The notes under the pieces were generated by a model, which saw nothing but the letters and a program-made list of their open reading frames with translations, was not told the origin of the DNA and searched no databases. DNA of 64,000 bases from Durusdinium trenchii (lineage: Eukaryota; Sar; Dinophyceae; Suessiales; Symbiodiniaceae), in contig CAXAMN010026472.1 in the NCBI GenBank assembly GCA_963970005.1, forward strand, positions 1,724,925-1,788,924, read 5' to 3'. How positions within the stretch are numbered: position 1 is the first letter of the stretch; every line of letters starts with the position of its first letter. Below, piece after piece: positions 57,105 through 64,000 of this stretch. The translations under genes and the position numbers were made by a program.

Positions 57105-59595
57105 GCAACGACACGTTCCGCAATCTCAACCGTGCCAACATTGAGAGTATGGGTAATGTTGTTGTTTTCCGGAAAACAGAACCAGCCGAATGACCTTCGA
57201 TGGGATTCGTTGTAACCGATGTACTACCGATGTACTGTGACCGCTCTGAGACGCACCCTTTTGTCATAGACACCATTGGGAGGAAGACACCCTTCGTTGT
57301 ACTCCGGTCTAATGTGTTCATGAAGATTGTGAGTTCGGTCTCATGCAGAAGACGACCAAGAGCGCCGATTCTTCAAGCGTTCGATGCGGCACATCGCTCT
57401 TGAAGGTCCTGGGCCGCATTGCCAATGGCATCCTGCTCTTCATTTTGGGGTCTTTGATCCAAATTGTTTCCCTGGCTGCGTTTCATGGAATGGTGCAGCA
57501 GTTGGCTGTGAAGAGAATGTATTTGTACTGTATGTATTTGTTCATAACACTGAGATAGAATGTGATGCATTTCAAAAGGTACTGTGAAAAAGAAGGTCGG
57601 GGCATGTGAGCATTTTCGTGGTTGCAGCATGTTCCTCATTCACAACATGTTAAAACGTCTGAGTTCTGGGCATTGGATTATCAACTCTTCTTTGACTCGT
57701 TTGATCTCCAACCCAATGTGACTAAGAGTTTTTGTTGGCTTCCTCCAAAGACCTTTGCTGAAGGCATTTCATTTGGTGTCTTTAACCGGTGACTGGTGTG
57801 ACTGATAGTGTCACTGGTATACACTTACAGGTCCGGACTGATGAGTCTGGGCTTCCAGTCGACGCAGGTCCTGGTCGGGCTTTTGTTCTTGTTCTCCGAA
57901 GAGCGAATGCAAGATCCCTACGAGATTCTGGGCACACGCACACTGGCAGAGGACGCAGTGCTGGTGTGCGCCTTCCTGGCCTTGAGAGGATTCGTTCATG
58001 GCCCCGAATGTGAAGCCCAGCAGGTGCACGCGAATTCCTGGCACGAAGTCAATCATCCTTTTTGCAAGCCAGGTGTCATGACACCTCAGGATGCAGCAAC
58101 AAAAGGAGTATATACAGTAATTACTCGGAGTAGGTGGCTCTTGAGACCGGAACCAGCTTTGCACCTGACAGGACCTCTATGATGCTATGGAGAAGAATGA
58201 GAAACTCCCAGAGCATCTTGACCAATTCTGGTCCTTCCACATGGTCCTGCCATCATACGAAGGGTGATACTTTTGGGCCTTTAGGTGCTATGCAGTCTGC
58301 GCACAGTAGTCTGTGTGTTTTCCTTTAAATATTCATAGATATTGTTTGTTTGTTTGTTTTTTTTGAACTCCAACTCCACTGTCCAGGATTTGAACCGCCA
58401 TTGATTTCATAACCTGATTCCTGAGAAGGAGGTTCAAACAAGACTCACAAGCGGCCTTGAATCCGTTCCTTGTGTGACATTCTCTTCCCTTCGACCCTTT
58501 GAATGGTAGGCTTCTTAGATCTTCTTGTGTCAGGTCTCGGTTTGCTTTCTCTTTCTTGGGAGCAATCAGGGATTGTTATCAGCCCCAGACCAAGGTCCAA
58601 TGCGGCTGTGGGGCTGTGCTTGAAAGACCACAGTGTACCATGGTCCCAGTCCATGGTAACCTTCGTGTGGCTTTGCAGCTTGCTTTATGTCTGGACCTGC
58701 AGCCCCTGATTCTTCAAAAACGCGCCCCAAACAGTGTTCCGAGTTCTTCGGTCATCTTCGTTCCAGTTCTATCGCAAGACTTTGCTGGGTCGCACTTCAA
58801 ACAAAAGGCGGAGACGTGGTGAGTAGTGACAGGTCAAGAACAGGTGAGTCTCTTGCAACCAGTGTGAGTTTATTGTCAAATCCCAACTGCTGAAACGGCT
58901 GTCCCTTGAGGCAAGTGCACGCCAGCCATTGTGAATGCAGCTGCGGGGTCGCTGGTCATTGCCTCTATGCCCAGAGTGGGGACTATAACAATCAACAGCA
59001 AGCAGGGGAAGCTGCAAATCTGTAGCCTCCCCTTGATTGCAAAGTTGATCACCATCTTCATGGTGCAACTGCCTTTGCTGGCCATTGATCTCCTGCTGGC
59101 TTTGGTGGGCATGAAGTTCTTGATGTATTGCAATGCACTTGGCAAACTGATTGTCAAGGCGATCAGCCTGTCCTTTATCGAGACTGTCTCAGGTGTTGTT
59201 TTTGTGACTTGCCTGCACTGTTTTGTGGAAATTGAGATCACCGGAATGTTCTACACTTCCAGGGCTGAAAACTGGGCGACATGTCAAAAGTCCAAGTGGG
59301 TGGATATGTTAATATATGTTCCAATGCTTCAGCTTGCAGTTGGTCCATGGAATTTCTGCTGATTCTGCTGCATGTTTGTGAGGATGGATTGGCGTCCAAA
59401 GCCTTTCAGAGTGAAGTAAAAAGAACCTCTGTGGTGGCAATCTCGGGAAAGGGCCCTATGCATTTGGAATCCTGGTTCTCTGGGCTCTTGAGAATCATCT
59501 TCATTGTCGGAGTGACTCTTTGGTATTGCCGCATGAAACATGGTGGTCTTCAGGATTTTCGCCTGGCATGTTTTCAGTACAAGTTTCCAGGCTGA
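57105..59595 (+). CDS. multi-pass membrane protein, dinoflagellate-type family
   Basis: Candidate exons on the + strand: 57105-57328 (FRNLNRANIESMGNVVVFRK, then FVIDTIGRKTPFVVLRSNVF, GTGAGT donor), with a TGA in frame at 57191; about 57827-58030 (STQVLVGLLFLFSEERMQD); 58172-58263 (DLYDAMEKNEKLPEHLDQFW); about 59030-59192; and about 59338-59595 (stop TGA 59593). The last two carry hydrophobic stretches LITIFMVQLPLLAIDLLLAL, then ALGKLIVKAISL and MEFLLILLHVCEDGLASKAF, then LLRIIFIVGVTLWYC, then LQDFRLACF. The order (helix, NAL/KAISL-x-F helix, helix, short LQDF tail) is one I recognise from abundant uncharacterised dinoflagellate membrane proteins. Function is unknown. The TGA means that exon is mis-spliced in my model or the gene is damaged. 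Confidence 0.55.
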
Positions 59596-60459
59596 AATTA
59601 CATGTTCACTGCACAAAACTTTACTAGTCAAGCATAATGGCTGTTTCTGGATCCTGTTTAATAATGAAATCTTGTGCTTCAAGGTATCAATTTATATTTC
59701 CAGATTGTGGATATTGCGGTTTGGATTTCTTCGGCATCCATTTGGCAAATTGAAATGATTATTTGCAATAAATTCATCTATAATCAATTAAAAATTGATT
59801 TTTTGAATGCTAGAAATAAAAAAATATATAATATATAAATAATTAATAATATGTATAATTATATATAGTTAATAAATTATAATTATTAATATATTTAAAG
59901 AATTAATAATTAATATAATTCGAATATAAATAAAAATAATTTATAAAATATTATGATTAATAATATAATAGATTCGCAATAATGAAATATTGTATAAAAT
60001 TTAATATGAATTGTTCGATTTATAATATGGATTTTGTTTATTTATATATTGAAATTTGGAATTTAATGGAAAATGTTGTATTTTTAATTTGGCATTAATA
60101 TTTGTTTGGTTTATGTTTTTTTATTTATTAGTTATGTATGGTCAAAATAAAGAATATGTAGGGGGTTTTATGGGAAGAATATGTTCTTTTATTCGTTTAT
60201 AGAAAAATTATATATATTTTCTTTTATTTTCGTAAATTATTGTTTTACCGATTTTTTTTTGTACGATTTTGCGGTTTGTACGATTTTTTTCTACCGTGTT
60301 GTATTTTGGAAGAAATGATTTGTGCTAATAAATTCCCGATTTGTTATTTTGATGTGGGGTCGGAAAATGGCCCGAGATTAGATGAAATGGAAGAAATACC
60401 CGGAACCATATGTATGTTCCGATTTCTTTCATTTGAATGGTTGTAGGTGGTTTTATTAT

Positions 60460-60765
60460 TAAAAAAAGAAAAGGATAGAGAAGGAAGAGGAAGCGGGGAA
60501 GAGGAGGAGAAGGAAGAGGACAAGGAACAGGAAGAAAAGAGGAAGGGGAAGAGGAAGAGCAAAAAGAACAGGAAATGGAAAAGGAAAAGAGAGAGGAAGA
60601 GAACAAGGAATAAGAAAAGGAAGAGGAAGGGAAAAGGAAAACACAGAGGAAGAGCAAAAGGAAGAGGAAGGGGAAAAAGAAAAGGAAGGGGAAAAAGATA
60701 AAAAAAGGAAAGAGGAAAAAGACGAGGAAGCAGGGAGGAGGAAGATAAGGAACAGGAAAAGGATT
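60460..60765. repeat. GGAAGA purine-rich tract
   Basis: About 300 bp of almost uninterrupted purines on the + strand, built from GGAAGAGGAAG and GGGAAAAGG phrases. Open frames (Glu/Lys/Arg on +, Phe/Leu/Ser on -) are artefacts. It could form triplex DNA. Confidence 0.9.
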
Positions 60766-60972
60766 TATTGATTAGAGGTGAAGAATAGAAACCAAATGGA
60801 AGAAATATGACTAGGAAGCAAAAAAAGGAAAAACAAACTAACAACCAATAAAGGTTTCGGAGAATATTAGGTTATTCTCTTCTTTAAATTAGGTGACGTG
60901 CACGCGTGGAAAAAAAAAATCTCTCCCTGCCATTTCTCTTAATTTTTCTAATGATAGAGCAAGCCTTTAATA

Positions 60973-61026
60973 CAAATGGAAGAAATTGAACACTTATTTT
61001 ATGCAACAAGGTATTTCTTCCATTTG
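60973..61026. repeat. 14-bp inverted repeat CAAATGGAAGAAAT
   Basis: CAAATGGAAGAAAT at 60973-60986 and its exact complement at 61013-61026 around a 26-bp loop. The core ATGGAAGAAAT also occurs at 60386 and 60798, so it is a local dispersed motif in the A+T-rich region. Confidence 0.75.
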
Positions 61027-61436
61027 CTGTTGCTTGGATTTTTCTCGAAAAATGGATCTTCCATTTAATAAATTGTCTTAATATCTTCCCAAATATAGCA
61101 CGGTACTATAATAGATACGGCATTGAATAGGTTATACAATTTAATTGGATAGGAATTGAATACCTCCGATTTATTTGATTTTAGAGGTGGATTGCATTTT
61201 TGTATTTTTATTCGATATTGATTTTAGAAATATTAATTTATATGTTTTCTTTTTTGCTTCTGCTTGGGAATATTATTTATTTTAAATGGTTTGAATAAGT
61301 TAGGTGGATTGTGCCGACGATTTTTTATCTGGTATTGAGCTTAAATATATTAGCTTATTGATAGAATTATTGCAGAAGAATTTTATCGAAATATATATAT
61401 TATATATTTGTTATGTACGGATCTTTTAAAGACCTT

Positions 61437-61640
61437 TGGCCCATGGTCCTAATGGATAGGGCACGACATGGATATCTTCTCCATACCTTTTTCCTGATGA
61501 ATATTGTTGTAATCCCCCGGGCACGGCCGCCCATGGCTCTAATGCACAGGGCACGGCCCGGCCAAAGCCCCACCCCGTAATGGACCTGACACGGCCGCCC
61601 ATGGCTTTATTGGACAGGGCACGGACCGGTCAAAGTCATA
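61437..61640. repeat. GGGCACGGCC repeat island
   Basis: A GC-rich island in A+T-rich surroundings. It contains repeated CGGCCGCCCATGGCT and GGACAGGGCACGGC phrases (about 61452, 61517-61560, 61590-61625). A stray copy of the GGGCACGGCC core is at 61964-61973. Confidence 0.8.
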
Positions 61641-62164
61641 TGCGGCCGTTGTTTCCGAGTAACCATCACGGTGTACGAAAGCATTGTTGTCATAGCCCCA
61701 AAGTTTGTTCTCAAGAGCCCCAAGAATACATTTGTTGCTGGGGACCGCGGGCCAGGGCTGCAAGCCTGCGGGATCCTTCGCCCGGAGTGTGCAGCCTCAC
61801 CGCTGCCTAACAGCGGACTAATATTCTTCAGAGTCGTCCAAGACGATTATATTCTGTTGATGATTAATCGTGTTATATCTACGGTATCCATGACCGTTTG
61901 TTTTATTTTCAAATAATACAGTCGATGATCTGTTTAAAATTTCCTTCCTTTGATTGCGACAGGGCACGGCCCAGCGTCCAGTTTAGCAGGCTGAATTCCT
62001 GTTTCAAATGCCTTCCTTATGCGGCACACGTTTGCCTTATGCACAACAGAGGATATTTCATTGGAATCGCTTAATCCGATATTCTTTATTTCTGGGCGTT
62101 TGCAAGTGACCATGAATTGCTTTCTCTTATTTCAATTGTTCCCATCCTTTGCGCACGATTTTTT

Positions 62165-62530
62165 CTTGTGATTCTTTTGGATGAAGAGAAAGGTTGAAAG
62201 ATAGAAGGCAAAAATTGAAGGGTAGAATTGGATGGAAAGAAAAATTGAAGTATAAAAAGGAAAGATTAAAGGATGGAAAGAGAAATATGAAGTGCTAAAG
62301 GATATTGTTGAAGGATAGCAAGGAAAGATGGAAAATAAATAGGAAAGGTTGAAGTATAGCAAGATAAAACGACATGTTGAAGGATAGGGCGGAAAGATTG
62401 AACGATAAAAATGAAAGATTAAAGGATAAAAGAAAGATAAAATAGAATATTTGAAGGATAGAAAGATATAAAGGAACATTTGAAAAAATTAATGATGGAA
62501 GGGTAAGGAAGAAATTATAAGGATGAAGGG
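62165..62530. repeat. GAAGGATAGAAAG-type purine repeat
   Basis: About 365 bp of degenerate 12-17-bp units such as GAAGGATAGAAAG and GGAAAGATTAAAGG. Minus-strand frames of Phe/Ser/Leu/Tyr come from the repeat. Similar in style to the tract at 60460. Confidence 0.85.
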
Positions 62531-63871
62531 ACATATTTATATATTAATATATCTGTTATATTTATGATATATTTCATTAATGTAAATAGTGTAAAAATTA
62601 AATATAAAATCAAATATAAATATAAAATAGATATATATATTATATTTGATAAGCATTAATATTATTCATAAATATTTCAAAATTTCAATAATTTTAGATA
62701 TATTAAAAAATATAGATTATTTTCTATAAAATTTTGAAAATAATTTTTTAATATATAAATAGATTCAATATATATATTTAATTCTATTCGCACGTTTAAA
62801 TTGTATATTAAAATATCTATTGTTTAATGCTATGATTTAAAAATACTTTATCTATATATATATATATTTAAATGCTAAAAATATATATATTTCAAGCATT
62901 TATATTTAGAGAAATTATTAATATAATTGGAAATCCTATAACTATTTAATAACAAAAAATATTGATCATTTAATATTGTTTTTGTAATATTTATTTAATC
63001 TTATATATGTCGGAATTGATATGAACCTTCGTTATAATGATCCGCTAGTTTTTCCTTGAAAAGGAAAATGAAATGAAATAAATATTTTCAAAAGATGAAA
63101 GGAATTGATTATTTTAACACGGATCATAAAAGGAAACAAAAAAAAAAACACAAGTTCTTCTTAAATATAAAATAAATAGATCTTTTCAATAATTTCAATT
63201 ATCCCGTTTTGTTTCCAATTATGAATAATTTCATAATGATATTTATGATCTATAATGAATGAAGATTTATCTTTAGAAATAATTCGTTCCTATTTTATAT
63301 TAAATTTCAATAATTATATGTTCTAAAGAAATATTCAACATGAATGAATTTATACATAATATATTTACTTAATTATCTTGATAAATAATGAATTCAATAA
63401 TATAGAAAAGGTTTATCGAAAATGCAATATATAGAAAATATTATATAAAAAAACAATATTCCATCGCATAATTTCAATAATATCCTGTATAATTTAAAAT
63501 ATAATATATTTTATTCTTTATAATATAGAATAAAAATCTAGAATTAATTCATATAAATCTAAATATATATCAAAAATCAAATATATAAATTACTATATAT
63601 CAAAAAATAATTCTATATTATATATCAAAAACAGAATTACTGCATCGAATATCAAATAAAAATATTCCAAAAAATGATTTCATATTTTAATTCAAAAATA
63701 TATTTTGCATCTTTATTCATTTATCATCTAATTTCGATTATTCTTAATCCTCCTCCGATTCCTATATTATTAATATGCTTATTTCTATTGCTAACTACTA
63801 TTTCCAATATGATTAATCAAATTACGACTATTTTTCCCCACATTGTTGTGAGGGGTTCTTGTTTTTTTTGT

Positions 63872-64000
63872 TGCTTGCCAAGGGGTCGGATGTACGCCCT
63901 GGCGTCGTCTGGCGTCAGCTGGGCACCGGCGCAGATTTCGTGGCAGGCGCAGTACTTTGCTGCTTGCCAAGGGGTCGGATGTACGCCCTGGCGTCGTCTG
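63872..64000 (+). repeat. GC-rich 89-bp tandem repeat, continues past window
   Basis: TGCTTGCCAAGGGGTCGGAT begins at 63872 and again at 63961, an 89-bp period. The second copy matches exactly through the window end. Each unit also has an internal GGCGTCGTCTG/GGCGTCAGCTG near-duplication and the TTTCGTGGCAGGCGCAG core seen at 51.2 kb. Confidence 0.85.

Larger units (their letters stand above)
59740..63840. other. extremely A+T-rich region, no genes
   Basis: Composition changes sharply about 145 bp after the stop at 59593: long AT, AAT and TATA tracts with very few GC bases, except for purine blocks and one GC-rich island. No open frame has protein character and no splice-like exons are seen. 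It differs from every other part of the window and ends abruptly at the GC-rich tandem repeat. It may be intergenic repeat sequence, organelle-derived DNA or a chimeric join. Confidence 0.7.

Noticed and set aside
60447-60844. Glu/Lys/Arg and Phe/Leu/Ser open frames
   Set aside because: Created by a purine-only tract, not by coding selection.
1-64000. Dinoflagellate spliced-leader relic at gene starts
   Set aside because: I looked by eye for the conserved leader sequence on both strands and did not find it. A computed search with mismatches would be needed to exclude degraded copies.

Overview
This looks like nuclear DNA of a dinoflagellate, most likely a Symbiodiniaceae/Suessiales alga. Coding sequence is cut into many short exons (about 30-270 nt). 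Introns end in AG, often AG before a G. Donors are GT in some introns, but GC and at least once GA in introns whose exons join cleanly in phase. Every gene I can recognise over roughly 57 kb lies on the + strand, as in dinoflagellate unidirectional gene clusters. There are no bacterial-style operons, RNA genes or promoters that I can support. Most long open frames are accidental. The real genes were found by joining exons on phase, splice sites and protein character, so gene ends are often approximate.

Layout: 1-2.9 kb holds a scaffold gap flanked by a 95-bp duplication and a decayed coding segment. 3.0-6.8 kb is a gene for an unrecognised protein with a signal-peptide-like start. 8.2-10.2 kb has two isolated exons. 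10.4-18.0 kb is a gene of short phase-0 coiled-coil exons. 18-28.3 kb has scattered exon candidates and a large TAC/CTA microsatellite containing a second gap. 28.4-33.5 kb is a well-supported HEAGH membrane metalloprotease of the FtsH/M41-like type found in plastid-bearing eukaryotes. 34.6 kb has one terminal exon. 36.0-36.7 kb encodes a PUB domain. 39.7-43.3 kb and about 47.4-52.4 kb are two head-to-tail aquaporin genes. They are separated by a frame-shifted transposase-like relic (43.6-44.6 kb) and another coding fragment (45.2-45.6 kb). 57.1-59.6 kb is a multi-pass membrane protein of a dinoflagellate-type family.

The last 4.4 kb changes character abruptly. 59.74-63.84 kb is extremely A+T rich with purine-only blocks and a GC-rich repeat island. 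From 63.84 kb the sequence switches to a GC-rich 89-bp tandem repeat that runs off the end. This may be a genuine intergenic repeat field or an assembly join.

The genes share no obvious pathway. The aquaporins and the 57-59 kb protein act in membranes, and the HEAGH protease is probably a plastid or other organelle membrane protein. The features most worth following are the GT/GC/GA splice-site mix, the aquaporin pair with an NPV second motif and foldback elements around its last exon, and the compositional break at 59.7 kb.
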